Counted from the first letter of the stretch, positions 1-8,141 are shown. The stretch is 43,479 bases of DNA from an uncultured Myxococcales bacterium (GCA_937902985.1 CALFNG010000312.1:1-43479), one strand, 5' to 3'. Notes: generated by a model not told the origin, from the letters alone. A program made the numbers and translations.

Positions 1-87
1 CGGAGAGACAGGGATTCGAACCCTGGGAACCCTTGCGGGTTCACATGATTTCCAATCATGCACCTTCGGCCACTCGGTCATCTCTCC
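1..87 (-). tRNA. tRNA-Ser (anticodon GGA)
   Basis: The reverse strand folds into a class II cloverleaf. A 7-bp acceptor stem (GGAGAGA with TCTCTCC) carries a G discriminator at position 1. The D-arm contains GAGTGGCC, the anticodon stem is CATGA/TCATG, and the anticodon GGA lies at 53-51. A long variable arm (GAACCC...GGGTTC) and a GGTTCGAATCC T-arm follow. The long variable arm and G discriminator are serine identity features. It reads UCC and UCU codons. Whether CCA is encoded cannot be seen because the gene ends at the window edge. A second tRNA-Ser lies 121 bp away on the other strand. Confidence 0.97.
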
Positions 88-172
88 GTAGGCTTCGAAC
101 TCGCCGTACCCGCTCAACCGGGGGACGGTCCGCTCGACCCAGCGCGCCTCTTTAGCACGGCTTGAGCGCGGC

Positions 173-201
173 TTGACAACCTCGAGAGGTTTCTGCACCT
201 T
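173..201 (+). promoter_or_regulatory. candidate promoter of the rightward tRNA-Ser gene
   Basis: A perfect TTGACA (173-178) is followed after 17 bp by CACCTT (196-201), which keeps only the conserved A2 and T6 of a sigma-70 -10 element. Transcription would start at about 208, right at the mature tRNA 5' end at 209. The -35 is convincing and the -10 is weak, so this is an inference from spacing and position. Confidence 0.4.
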
Positions 202-208
202 GCGCGGC

Positions 209-295
209 GGAGAGCTGTCCGAGTGGCCGAAGGAGCCTGATTCGAAATCAGGTGTACCCGTAAGGGTACCAAGGGTTCGAATCCCTTGCTCTCCG
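209..295 (+). tRNA. tRNA-Ser (anticodon CGA)
   Basis: Class II cloverleaf with acceptor stem GGAGAGC/GCTCTCC (209-215 with 288-294) and G discriminator at 295. The anticodon stem is CCTGA/TCAGG with anticodon CGA at 243-245. There is a long variable arm (GTACCC...GGGTAC) and a GGTTCGAATCC T-arm. It reads UCG codons, which are frequent in this GC-rich genome. CCA is not encoded (caa follows 295). It has the same length as the divergent tRNA-Ser(GGA) and shares its acceptor stem, D-arm and T-arm almost completely, so the two probably arose by duplication. Confidence 0.97.
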
Positions 296-421
296 CAAAA
301 TCCGCGGACAAAACGCGCTCCCCGCCGGCCCGCGAACAAAGCACGCCAGCCCTGGGCAACCCCTGCACGATCTCTTCGACCGTGGCCAGCCGTGCTCTAC
401 AGCGAAGCCGCTCACGTACGA

Positions 422-440
422 GGAGAAGGAGACCTTCTCC
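422..440. terminator. possible hairpin terminator between tRNA-Ser and the leuA-like gene
   Basis: An exact 8-bp inverted repeat (GGAGAAGG / CCTTCTCC) with a 3-nt loop sits in the 220-bp gap between a rightward tRNA and a leftward gene that converge here. No T-tract follows on either side, so it would be an atypical intrinsic terminator. Position is the main support. Nothing else is seen in this gap. Confidence 0.35.
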
Positions 441-515
441 CCTCTGCGCCCCTCTGCGGCTCTGCGGCCAATCTCGCCCTCTCCGAGCGCCCGAGCGGTG
501 GATCAGGGCAAGAGG

Positions 516-1805
516 TCATCGAGCGGATTCTCGGTGGCGCTCGACGACGGCCATGATCTCGTCGTCGCTCAGCAGGTGCCGCGTTCCCTTGGCGGTCTCG
601 AGGATCGACTCGACGAGCCCTGGGCGGGGCTCGAGGCCCCGCTTCTTGAGCCAGTAGGCGACGTTCGATGCTCCGCTCATGAAGCCGATCGCGATCTCTT
701 GCCGGCGCCCGAAGGTGCCCGCCGGAACCCCGCTGTAGACGCGATCGGCGAGCCACTCGTCGCCCTTCTGCATCGCCTTGATGATCGCGGCGGCGTGGAC
801 GCCGGTCGCGGTGCGGAACGAGTCGCGCCCGACCAGAGGATAGTTGAGCGGGATGTCCCAGCCCACGGCGCGCGCCACGGTCTCGCAGTACTCGACGAGC
901 GTGGTCAGATCGCGCTCAGGGGGCAGCTGGCCGAGGAGCCGCAGGTTGAGCAAGAGGAGCTCGATGGCGGGGTTGCCGACGCGCTCGCCGAGGCCGAGCG
1001 CCGTTCCGTGTACGCGATCGGCTCCGGCCTCGAGCGCCCAGAGGGCGTTGCCGAGCGCGAGCCCGCGATCGTTGTGGCCGTGCCAGTCGAGGCCGGCCTT
1101 CGCCCCCGTGCTCACGATGACGCTGGTCGCGAACTGGATCAGGTTTCGGACGCCGTCGGGCGTGGCGTGACCCACGGTGTCCGTGAGCACGAGCCGCCGC
1201 GCGCCGTGATCGATCGCCGTGCGAAAGAGCGTATTGAGCACCTCGGGGCGCGAGCGCGTGGTGTCTTCGGTGACGTACGCGACCGGGAGGCCCGCCTTGA
1301 CCGCCAGGTCGATCGCCTCGGCGCTCCGCTTCGCGATGAGCGCGACGTCCCATTGCTCCACGAACTGGCGGATCGGGCTCGAGCCGATGAACGCGCACAC
1401 TTCGATCTCGACGCCCGCCTTCTGGCTGATATCGAGGATCGGCGCGATGTCGGCGGTGACCGTGCGGCCGGCGCAGGCGACGCGGATCGCGAGCTTGCAC
1501 GAAGCGACCTCCTTGCAGAGTGTGAGCACGTCGTCGAAGGCGCGCTTGCCGCTCCCCGGGAGGCCGACGTTCGCGTGCTCGATCTTGAGCCCGTCCATCA
1601 AGTGCAGAATGCGTAGCTTATCCTCGATCGACGGGTCCTCGACGCTGGGGTTCTGCAGGCCGTCGCGGAGGGTCTCGTCGAGGAGCGAGAACGCCTGAGG
1701 TACGAGGCGGCCCTTTCGATTGAGCTCGTTCCAATCGAAGATGAAGTCGGCTGCTCGCTCGCCGTCGTTCTCCGGAGATGGTCCTTTCGTAGATACGTTG
1801 CCCAT
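516..1805 (-). CDS. DRE-TIM metallolyase: 2-isopropylmalate/homocitrate synthase-like acyltransferase
   Basis: The 429-residue protein has the N-terminal DRE signature (LLDETLRDGLQNPS, near residues 40-53), where the divalent metal and general base sit. It also has the HGHNDRG metal-binding histidines and the GLGERVGNPAIE loop typical of enzymes that condense acetyl-CoA with a 2-oxo acid. About 100 residues follow the barrel, too short for the full LeuA leucine-binding regulatory domain. It may therefore be a homocitrate/isopropylmalate-type enzyme without leucine feedback. The exact substrate cannot be read from sequence, and no leuCD or lysine genes are nearby. ATG at 1805 was chosen; ATG at 1823 would add six residues and run into the -10-like TATACT at 1817-1812. 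Divergent from the LuxR-type regulator 23 bp away, which could control it. Confidence 0.88.
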   Translation of the reverse strand: MGNVSTKGPSPENDGERAADFIFDWNELNRKGRLVPQAFSLLDETLRDGLQNPSVEDPSIEDKLRILHLMDGLKIEHANVGLPGSGKRAFDDVLTLCKEVASCKLAIRVACAGRTVTADIAPILDISQKAGVEIEVCAFIGSSPIRQFVEQWDVALIAKRSAEAIDLAVKAGLPVAYVTEDTTRSRPEVLNTLFRTAIDHGARRLVLTDTVGHATPDGVRNLIQFATSVIVSTGAKAGLDWHGHNDRGLALGNALWALEAGADRVHGTALGLGERVGNPAIELLLLNLRLLGQLPPERDLTTLVEYCETVARAVGWDIPLNYPLVGRDSFRTATGVHAAAIIKAMQKGDEWLADRVYSGVPAGTFGRRQEIAIGFMSGASNVAYWLKKRGLEPRPGLVESILETAKGTRHLLSDDEIMAVVERHRESAR

Positions 1806-1828
1806 GATTGAAGTATAGGACATCGAAC

Positions 1829-2950
1829 GTGGACAAGCTCCAATCCGCCCAGCTCCAGGTCGTTCTCCCGGGGACGCGTGCGAGCTTTCGGCGGCGAGTC
1901 ATTGACGCGATGTTCGACCTCGTGGTGGGCCCCTCGAGCGGCGCTTTCTGCTTTTTCGGCAAAGATGACGCGCGCGCTTACCAGGACGCGACGCACCTCG
2001 TCGACGGCAAGACCGCGGCGATTCACGAGGGGGGTCGAGGGGTCGCCCTGTCGGTTGCCTTCGGGTTCGACCGGAAGAGCGTCGTCGCGTCGCCGCGGCG
2101 CGCCTACGCGTCGAGCGAGCTCTGGTCCGACCGCGAGCGGCCGCTCCTGCCGTACTTTCGCGACGAGTCGATCGCCCACGGCTTCACCCAGGCGATCGTT
2201 CTATTTGTGCACGAGGGCGGGACGCTCTTCGGGATCGCTGGCCTCGAACGTCGGGAGGGCGAACCGGCCTTCAACGAGCGCGATGCCGCGCGTCTCGAGC
2301 AGCTCGCTCCCTTCGTGGTCGCGGGTGCGCGGCGCCAGATTCAGTACGACGAGCTCTCGCGCGAGGCCTCTGCGCTGCGCGCGCTCGGCAAGGTGGCCGG
2401 AGCGCTCTACGTCATCGACCGCGATCAGAAGCGCGTCATCTGGGCCGCCGACCGGGAGAACGGCATCGACTGGGAAGACGACGTCGACCCGATCGAGGGG
2501 CTGCTCGTCGACGCGGCCGAGCAGTCGCTCTCGGCGCGCGAGCACGGCGACGCTCTGCCCACGCCGCTGCGGCTGCCGAGCGGCGGGGCCATCGCGGCGG
2601 TCGCGGCGATCGAAGGCGACCCGGTCTTCCACGGCGCGCGCTGCGCCGTCGTTCGCGTCGCCACGCAAAAGGCCGCCGCGTTCGAGAGGCTGAGCAAGCG
2701 CGAGCGCGAGATCGCGCGCCTTCTCGTCAGCGGCTACAGCGGGGTCAACGTGGCCGCGCTGTCCGGGCTGAGCGAGAACACGGTGCGCACTTACGTGCGC
2801 CGCCTCTACGGAAAGCTCGGCGTGAACAACCGGGCCGACCTCGTACGCAAGCTCGTGAGCCCCGAGTCGGCCTCCGCGCCAACGCCCGCCTCCCCCGTAG
2901 ACCCGCCCCCCGACTCGTCCCTCGTCGCGGGCGACGACACGCTCGATTGA
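1829..2950 (+). CDS. GAF-like / LuxR-type helix-turn-helix transcriptional regulator
   Basis: This 373-residue protein ends in a clear GerE/LuxR DNA-binding domain: LSKREREIARLLVSG, then the recognition-helix stretch LSENTVRTYVRRLYGKLGV, near residues 285-345. The N-terminal part resembles a GAF sensor. In particular the segment GTLFGIAGLERREGEPAFNE, followed by a run ending LAPFVVAGAR, matches the usual C-terminal half of GAF domains. No receiver or autoinducer-binding motif is seen, so the signal is unknown. GTG at 1829 is preferred because AGGA lies 8-9 nt upstream; a TTG at 1808 would add seven residues. It is divergent from the DRE-TIM enzyme gene with a 23-bp gap. Local regulation of that gene is an inference. 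A strong hairpin follows the stop codon. Confidence 0.85.
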   Translation: MDKLQSAQLQVVLPGTRASFRRRVIDAMFDLVVGPSSGAFCFFGKDDARAYQDATHLVDGKTAAIHEGGRGVALSVAFGFDRKSVVASPRRAYASSELWSDRERPLLPYFRDESIAHGFTQAIVLFVHEGGTLFGIAGLERREGEPAFNERDAARLEQLAPFVVAGARRQIQYDELSREASALRALGKVAGALYVIDRDQKRVIWAADRENGIDWEDDVDPIEGLLVDAAEQSLSAREHGDALPTPLRLPSGGAIAAVAAIEGDPVFHGARCAVVRVATQKAAAFERLSKREREIARLLVSGYSGVNVAALSGLSENTVRTYVRRLYGKLGVNNRADLVRKLVSPESASAPTPASPVDPPPDSSLVAGDDTLD

Positions 2951-2988
2951 GCTAAATCAGCGCTCACGTTCGTGAGCGCCGATTTAGC
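2951..2988. terminator. bidirectional hairpin terminator
   Basis: Two 17-nt arms (2951-2967 and 2972-2988) pair at 16 of 17 positions around the loop GTTC; only A2959/C2980 mismatches. The base of the stem is AT-rich (GCTAAATC/GATTTAGC), giving T-rich runs on both strands. It starts right after the regulator stop codon and covers the stop codon of the convergent PEP-synthase-like gene (TAA at 2986-2984). It can serve both transcripts. Confidence 0.8.
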
Positions 2989-5683
2989 GAGGGGTAGCAA
3001 TGACGAGCCCTCGGTCGCCGTCGACGCGGAGGAAGTCACCGGTGCGGATGGCGCGCGTGGCTCCCGCGACGTTCACGACGCTTGGGACGCCGAACTCGCG
3101 CGCCACGATGGCCGCGTGGGACAGCGGGCCACCGAGCTCGGTCACGACGCCCGCGGCGACGAGGAAGAGGGGCGTCCAGCCCACGTCGGTGGTGTGCACG
3201 ACGAGGATCTCGCCGGGCTGAAGGGCGTCCATCTCGTCTTCGCGGACGAGGACGCGCGCCTTGCCTTCGACCACCCCTGGGCTCGCGGCCAGCCCGCGCA
3301 TCACGTTGCCGCCGGCCGGCGGCATCACGACCGGTGGGGGTACGCCGACGAACGTCGCGGGCGGGTCGGGGCGCGCGTGGTCACGCGCGAGCTCGGCGCG
3401 TCGCGACCGGACGAGCGGCGCCAGCTCGGTGCGCGCGGCGCGCAGCGACGCGACGACCTCATCGATCGTGAGGAAGAAGACGCTGCGAACGCTTGCCAGC
3501 GGCGAACCAGACTCGACGATCGCACGCCAGTCGGATGCCAGGTCCGGGTCGCGCCGCAAGAGCCTTCGATCGGCGTCGAGCGCGGCCTCGCGGAGCATGC
3601 CGAGGACCCGGGTGACCCACGCGCGCATACGCTCGCGGAGCCGCGCCGAGCGCTGGGCGCGCGCGACCAGGTGACGGATCAACGTCTGCTCGATGACGTT
3701 GAGCTTCGGGACAAGCTTGGCCATCTCGAGATCGGCCTGCGCCTTGGCGCGCGCGAGGGTCCCTTCGGCGCGCTCGGCGTCGGTCCGGAGAGCGGCGCGC
3801 AGCATGCGCAAGACCGGGCGCGGGTCTTCTTTCCATCGCGGCGTCGAGAGCTCCGCCTCGCGGATCGCGCGGTCGCCATAGAGCTCGATGAAGCTCTGGA
3901 GGGCCCGGCGGGTCGGGCCCTGGGGGATCGCGTCGAAGCCGGTCGTGGTCTCGCGCTCGATGATCGCGCGCGCGTCGGGCTCGCGCCGCGCGAGCGCCGC
4001 GACGTGCATGATCCCCATCCCCGGCCGCGCGCTCTCGAGATCGCGGATGCCGCTCGTCAGCGATTGCGCGAGGCCGTCGGCGTGGGCTGGCGCCACGCGC
4101 TCGAGCACGGTGCGGAGCGCGAGGTGCGAGCCGAGCGTGCTCGATGCCGAGGTGAGCATCACGGTGCCGGTGCGCTCGAGCAAGAGCTGGATGTCGCGCA
4201 GGCGACGGGCGACGCCCTCGTCGGGCAAGATCGCGAGATCGAGCGCGCTCTGCGCCCGCCATTGCTTCTCGGCGAACGCCTCGAACGCCTTCACGTCTTC
4301 GTCGAGGCGTAGCTGCTCGCGCAAGAGGCGCGACGCGGTCAGCGGCAGGCGGGCGTAGAAGCCGCGGCGGCTCACGTCCTGGACCTGCCCGGCGAGCTCG
4401 TCGCCGCCGCCGCCGCCGCCGAGCTCGACGAGCGTCTTCGGATCGAGGAAGGGCACCTGCGCCGCGATGCGCATGAACTGCGTCAGGTTCAGGTAGAAGC
4501 GACCGTGCACGTTCCCGACGAGGCGCGCGTGCTTGGGGACCCGGCAGCCGAGGGCGGCGAAGGCCCGGCGAAACCCTGCCTCGCTGAACGCGCCGGCGAC
4601 AGACCAGGTGAAGGGCGTCGCGACCCCCGGGAGCGCCTCGCCCACGTTGACGTTGCTCCACACGGTGGTCGCGTCGCCGCCGTCGGGGAAGCCGAGGCCC
4701 GTGGCCGGGCGAGCCTGGACGATCCAGGTCCTGTCTTCGTCGCACGCGAACTCCACGTCCCACGGCCCGCGTTCGAGCCTCTCGAGTTTCGACGCGATGC
4801 GCGCAAGGTCGGCGACGCGCGCGCCGTCGAGAGCGGGAAGGTCGGGTGACGCGACGTCGACCTCCTCGACCTTTCCGTCGCGAACGACCGTCGCTTGCGT
4901 CTTGTGGGCGACGATGGCGTCGACGACCGTTCCACTGGCGTCGATGCGGAAGACGTCGGGCGTCGTGACGCCGTTGACGACCGGCGCGCCGAGGCCGAGG
5001 CCGACGTTGACGATGCGATCGTCGCTGTCGCCGTGGACCCCGGGGGCGCGCGTGAACATCACCCCCGCGGATCTTGCCTCGACCATGCGCTGGACGACCA
5101 GGGCCATGCCGACGTCGCGGATGCCGTGGGCCGCGAGATAGGCGAGCGCTCGGCCGCTGGCGATAGAAGCCCACACGCGCCGCACCGCTTCGGCGAGCGC
5201 CTCGGGCCCGCGCACGCCGAGGACGCTCTCGGCGAGCCCAGCCATCGACACGAGCGCCCCGTCTTCGCAGGTTGCGCTCGAGCGTACGGCCAAACCCCAC
5301 GGCGAGCTGGCGCCGAGATCGAGCCACACGGCGTGGAGCTCGTCGTCGAGGCCACGAGGTAGCGCCGCCGCGAGGATCTGTTGCCGCGCCTCGGCCGCCC
5401 GCAAATAGCCGGCCCGCCCCGTTGCCGCACGCAGGAGACCGCGCGGCTCGCACCCGGCAGGCAGCTCGCGGATCGCGTGCGCGAACGCCGCGGCAGGCAG
5501 CACCGTCGCCTCGGGGACGGCGAACTCGTGGCGGACGAGCCACGCGAGGCGCGCCGCCTTGCCGCCGACGAGACGCGGGTCATCGCCACCGCGACGCTGC
5601 GCGAGCACGTCGAGCGGGACGAACCACGCATTCGCGATCTTCGGCGGCACCCGGGCCGGGGACATGCGCGCGATGTTAGCCAC
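2984..5683 (-). CDS. PEP synthase / rifampin phosphotransferase-like protein (PPDK N-domain plus swivelling His domain)
   Basis: The 899-residue protein starts with a PPDK/PEP-synthase-type ATP-binding domain (VGGKAARLAWL near residue 40; AVRSSATCEDGALVSMAGLAES near 135; WIVQARPATG near 325). It ends with a phosphohistidine swivelling domain (LGGPLSHAAIVAREFGVPS near residue 860). The His in SHAAI is the expected phospho-carrier. The 450-residue middle region is not the PEP/pyruvate TIM barrel of true PEP synthase. Domain order and length match the rifampin phosphotransferase family, which uses ATP to phosphorylate a small molecule with AMP and phosphate as products. The substrate here is unknown. 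GTG 5683 is taken as the start; ATG 5665 is possible. It is the last gene of the leftward cluster, 9 bp after a small lipoprotein gene, and its stop codon lies inside a hairpin. Confidence 0.85.
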   Translation of the reverse strand: MANIARMSPARVPPKIANAWFVPLDVLAQRRGGDDPRLVGGKAARLAWLVRHEFAVPEATVLPAAAFAHAIRELPAGCEPRGLLRAATGRAGYLRAAEARQQILAAALPRGLDDELHAVWLDLGASSPWGLAVRSSATCEDGALVSMAGLAESVLGVRGPEALAEAVRRVWASIASGRALAYLAAHGIRDVGMALVVQRMVEARSAGVMFTRAPGVHGDSDDRIVNVGLGLGAPVVNGVTTPDVFRIDASGTVVDAIVAHKTQATVVRDGKVEEVDVASPDLPALDGARVADLARIASKLERLERGPWDVEFACDEDRTWIVQARPATGLGFPDGGDATTVWSNVNVGEALPGVATPFTWSVAGAFSEAGFRRAFAALGCRVPKHARLVGNVHGRFYLNLTQFMRIAAQVPFLDPKTLVELGGGGGGDELAGQVQDVSRRGFYARLPLTASRLLREQLRLDEDVKAFEAFAEKQWRAQSALDLAILPDEGVARRLRDIQLLLERTGTVMLTSASSTLGSHLALRTVLERVAPAHADGLAQSLTSGIRDLESARPGMGIMHVAALARREPDARAIIERETTTGFDAIPQGPTRRALQSFIELYGDRAIREAELSTPRWKEDPRPVLRMLRAALRTDAERAEGTLARAKAQADLEMAKLVPKLNVIEQTLIRHLVARAQRSARLRERMRAWVTRVLGMLREAALDADRRLLRRDPDLASDWRAIVESGSPLASVRSVFFLTIDEVVASLRAARTELAPLVRSRRAELARDHARPDPPATFVGVPPPVVMPPAGGNVMRGLAASPGVVEGKARVLVREDEMDALQPGEILVVHTTDVGWTPLFLVAAGVVTELGGPLSHAAIVAREFGVPSVVNVAGATRAIRTGDFLRVDGDRGLVIATPR

Positions 5684-5692
5684 GCGGGCTGC

Positions 5693-6028
5693 TCAGTCGA
5701 CCGCCCTGTACGCACGACCCACGAGCCTGACCTTGGTCTTGTCCTGCAGAAGCATGGCCTCGCCGAGGTTCTGGTCGATCGTGACGAGCGATGCGCCGAG
5801 CGCGGCCGCTTTGTTGCGGAGATCGTTGCGCGCGGCGGTCTGCGCCGTGTCGAGGTCGTTCGCGGCCGCGACGCCCGTGACCTCGCCGATCAGCGCGAAC
5901 GTGCTCTTGCTCGGGGGCTCCATGGCGAAGTCGACGTCTTCGGCGGCCGGCTGGAGATTGACGTGTTCGGGCAACTGCTCGAAGCACGCCAGGACCACCG
6001 GCAGCAAGAGCACGAGGGCTCGTCTCAT
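5693..6028 (-). CDS. small DUF4156-like lipoprotein
   Basis: This 111-residue protein starts with a lipoprotein signal (MRRALVLLLPVVLAC) whose Cys15 lies in a good lipobox, so it is probably anchored in the envelope. The mature part has the pattern LIGEVTGVAAANDL, then NDLRNKAAALGASLV and a C-terminal GRAYR. This resembles the DUF4156 family of small lipoproteins of unknown role; the assignment is from pattern and not certain. ATG 6028 was chosen because the signal peptide starts exactly there; the frame stays open upstream as far as 6142. It lies between the esterase and the PEP-synthase-like gene on the same strand with gaps of 19 and 9 bp, so co-transcription is likely. Confidence 0.75.
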   Translation of the reverse strand: MRRALVLLLPVVLACFEQLPEHVNLQPAAEDVDFAMEPPSKSTFALIGEVTGVAAANDLDTAQTAARNDLRNKAAALGASLVTIDQNLGEAMLLQDKTKVRLVGRAYRAVD

Positions 6029-6047
6029 CGCGAACATAGTACCGAAC

Positions 6048-6980
6048 TCACGCTCGCTCATGTAAAGCGCGGTCGTTCCAAAAGAGAAGCTCGATCGAGC
6101 CGGGGCCGCGGTTGAACACGTAGTCGTGCGGGCCGACGACATCGGCGAACTCGTGTGCGATACCCGCGCCAGTCCACGCGCGGGACACGTTGGTCACCGG
6201 GTCGTGAAAGTAGTCGTCGTGGCTCGTCAGGAGCCGGAGCTTGAGGTCGGGCCTGCGGACCCGGGCGCTCATCGCGAGCGTCACCCAGTCGCCCACGGGA
6301 TTGTCCCCGAACGCTGCCTGGATGCCCCCTACGGCCCCGAACGTGTCGGGCGACGTCAGCCCGATGCGAAGGGCCAGGATCCCGCCCAGCGACACGCCGT
6401 CGATTCCCGTGGCCTCGGGCGCAGAGCTCGCCGGTGTCTCCCTGCGAACGCGCGGGAGGACGACGTCGAGCACGAAGCGAGAGCAGGCGCCGATGTCGGC
6501 GGTGGCCGCGGGGTGCACGTCTGGCAGCCACGGGCACACCACGATCAGCCCGCCGAAAGGCCGCTTTGCGAGCGCGGCGTTCGTGTCGGCCATGCGGGCA
6601 GGATCGACGAGGCCCTCGTAGTCGGCATCGCGCAACGGAGGCGCGCGAAGGCGATCGTATGCCCGGACCATCGCGTAGTCACGCGGCCAACCGAGGGCGC
6701 CTTCGGCCGGCGCCTTCACGGCCTCGCCGCGCCCATGAAGCGCCACGACCACGGGGAAGCGGTCGGCCGGGCCAGCCCACGAAGGGACGACGACGACGGC
6801 ACGCCCCGGCCCCCACGGCTGCATGCCGAGGTCCCACTGGAGCAGGCGGACGTTGGCTGAGACGGGCAGCGGGGCAGGCGGCCCCCCCGCGAACACATCT
6901 GTGCGGGAGCACGCGAACGCGGTCGCGACGCCGGTCGTGACGCCCAGCACCACCGCGCGTCGGCCGAGCAAGGTGACCAT
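6048..6980 (-). CDS. exported alpha/beta-hydrolase (esterase-like)
   Basis: The 310-residue protein has a hydrophobic N-terminus with a twin arginine (LLGRRAVVLGV), suggesting Sec or Tat export. A Cys follows in TAFACS, but this is a poor lipobox. The hydrolase core shows VVVALHGRG (oxyanion region), the nucleophile elbow GVSLGG, and a late GPHDYVFN with the probable catalytic His. This resembles the esterase-D/PHB-depolymerase-like group. The substrate is unknown. ATG 6980 starts one nucleotide after the stop of the upstream gene, which supports this start and translational coupling. Longer starts upstream would read into that gene. Confidence 0.8.
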   Translation of the reverse strand: MVTLLGRRAVVLGVTTGVATAFACSRTDVFAGGPPAPLPVSANVRLLQWDLGMQPWGPGRAVVVVPSWAGPADRFPVVVALHGRGEAVKAPAEGALGWPRDYAMVRAYDRLRAPPLRDADYEGLVDPARMADTNAALAKRPFGGLIVVCPWLPDVHPAATADIGACSRFVLDVVLPRVRRETPASSAPEATGIDGVSLGGILALRIGLTSPDTFGAVGGIQAAFGDNPVGDWVTLAMSARVRRPDLKLRLLTSHDDYFHDPVTNVSRAWTGAGIAHEFADVVGPHDYVFNRGPGSIELLFWNDRALHERA

Positions 6981-6981
6981 G

Positions 6982-7392
6982 TCAGTCGTCGCGCGGTGCG
7001 GCGGGAGCCTCGGGCGCATCCGGAGCGAGCGCCTCGCCGGTCGCCGCATGCAACAGCTCGACGAGCGACGGATCGCTGGCCATTCGCTCGCGCAGGGTGC
7101 TCCGGATGGCTTCGAGCTGGCCCGGAGGCAAGGCAGCGAGATGGGAGGTGGCCTCGTCGACCTTCAGGTCGACGTAACCGCCCACATCGATCGCCCCGGC
7201 ACGAAAGCGCTCGAGGGGGCTCGCCCCGGTTGCCTGGGCCGCCTCGACCCGCGAGGCGCTGACAGCCGCGGGCGCCGCAGGCGGCACGCGGAATGGCGCT
7301 CCCGCCGGTGTCGCATGGGTTGCCTGCGACGAACCTCCGGCTTCGGGAACCGGAATGGGTGGGCCGTCCTGGCCGATACGGTCGACTCCCAT
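6982..7392 (-). CDS. hypothetical protein, proline/alanine-rich with helical C-terminal half
   Basis: I do not recognise this 136-residue protein. The first 55 residues are Pro/Ala/Gly-rich and probably disordered. Residues 60-115 look helical (DLKVDEATSHLAALPPGQLE, then IRSTLRERMASDPSLVELL). The C-terminus is again Ala/Pro-rich. There is no signal peptide or membrane segment. A GAGG lies only 2 nt before the ATG, which is close. It sits between an unusual Gly/Ala-rich protein and the esterase, with which it is likely coupled (1-nt gap). A role as a secreted or adaptor-type protein of a secretion apparatus is possible but only a guess. Confidence 0.65.
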   Translation of the reverse strand: MGVDRIGQDGPPIPVPEAGGSSQATHATPAGAPFRVPPAAPAAVSASRVEAAQATGASPLERFRAGAIDVGGYVDLKVDEATSHLAALPPGQLEAIRSTLRERMASDPSLVELLHAATGEALAPDAPEAPAAPRDD

Positions 7393-7528
7393 GGCCTCTA
7401 ACTTACGTGCGGTTCCGGTTGCAGGCTAGACATCGGGAAAGTCTCCGTGCGGGCAGCTCGCGGCTCCGCCAAGGGCCTCTCGCTCCGGGTGGGGGGTCGA
7501 GGGAGCCTCCGACGCCCTCCAGCCCGGA

Positions 7529-8089
7529 TCAATGGATATTCCCGATCGCAGACTTTGCCGTGCTGTGCTCGACCTCGAGGACGTTAGAGAGCGCAGTGAA
7601 GTTTCGGTTCTGCGCGTTCACCTGCTCCTGAATCTGCAGGTAGTAGAGGTTCATTTGCTCGGACTGGGCCATCGAGCTCTCGATGCTCCCGTCCGACGTT
7701 CCTGATGTTCCAGTCGCGCTGGCGCCCGCGCCGCCGAGACCGACGCTCACGCCGCCGAGATTGGCGAGGCCGGTCGTGCCCGAGAGGCCGCCAGGGACGC
7801 CGCCCGGCCCCTCGGGCGAAGTACCGACCGTCACGCTCGAGGCCACCGAGCGGACCCCACCAAGCTCCGCCGTGGCTCCGAGCGCGCTGGTCCCCCCCCC
7901 GCGCAGGGCCACGGCCGCCAGGGGATTGCCCGGGAGCACGCTCACCGCCGCCTGGGCCCCGCGGACGAGCGCTTGGGCGCCGCCCGCGAGCAGGTCGGCG
8001 AATTGCACCCGGACGGGCGTCTGGGTCGGGCGAGGGGTGGTCGGAACGGTGACGACATCGGCGCGGATCGGCTGGATAGGGTTGTCCAT
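7529..8089 (-). CDS. hypothetical protein, Gly/Ala/Ser-rich with conserved-looking helical C-terminus
   Basis: This 186-residue protein has no signal peptide. Residues 30-140 are dominated by Gly, Ala, Ser, Thr and Val and have low complexity. The last 45 residues form a clear amphipathic helix (MNLYYLQIQEQVNAQNRNFT, then NVLEVEHSTAKSAIGNIH). Low-complexity bodies with such a C-terminal helix occur in rod/needle or substrate proteins of type III-like secretion systems. I cannot place it in a named family and there is no secretion ATPase in the window. A GAGAG lies a few nt before the ATG. It is followed by a 136-bp gap and then the 136-residue gene on the same strand. Confidence 0.7.
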   Translation of the reverse strand: MDNPIQPIRADVVTVPTTPRPTQTPVRVQFADLLAGGAQALVRGAQAAVSVLPGNPLAAVALRGGGTSALGATAELGGVRSVASSVTVGTSPEGPGGVPGGLSGTTGLANLGGVSVGLGGAGASATGTSGTSDGSIESSMAQSEQMNLYYLQIQEQVNAQNRNFTALSNVLEVEHSTAKSAIGNIH

Positions 8090-8141
8090 GAGGCTCTCTT
8101 TCCGTTCCCCTTCGGATCACCGCGGCAGAAGTTGCTCCGAA

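Noticed and set aside
2972-4312. A 446-codon plus-strand frame opposite the PEP-synthase-like gene.
   Set aside because: Low-complexity Arg/Asp/His composition and no motif, while the minus-strand gene has both conserved domains.
4395-4425. GCC trinucleotide runs here and near 12145-12170 as special repeats.
   Set aside because: They are short glycine-coding runs expected in such GC-rich genes and are not long enough to call as separate elements.
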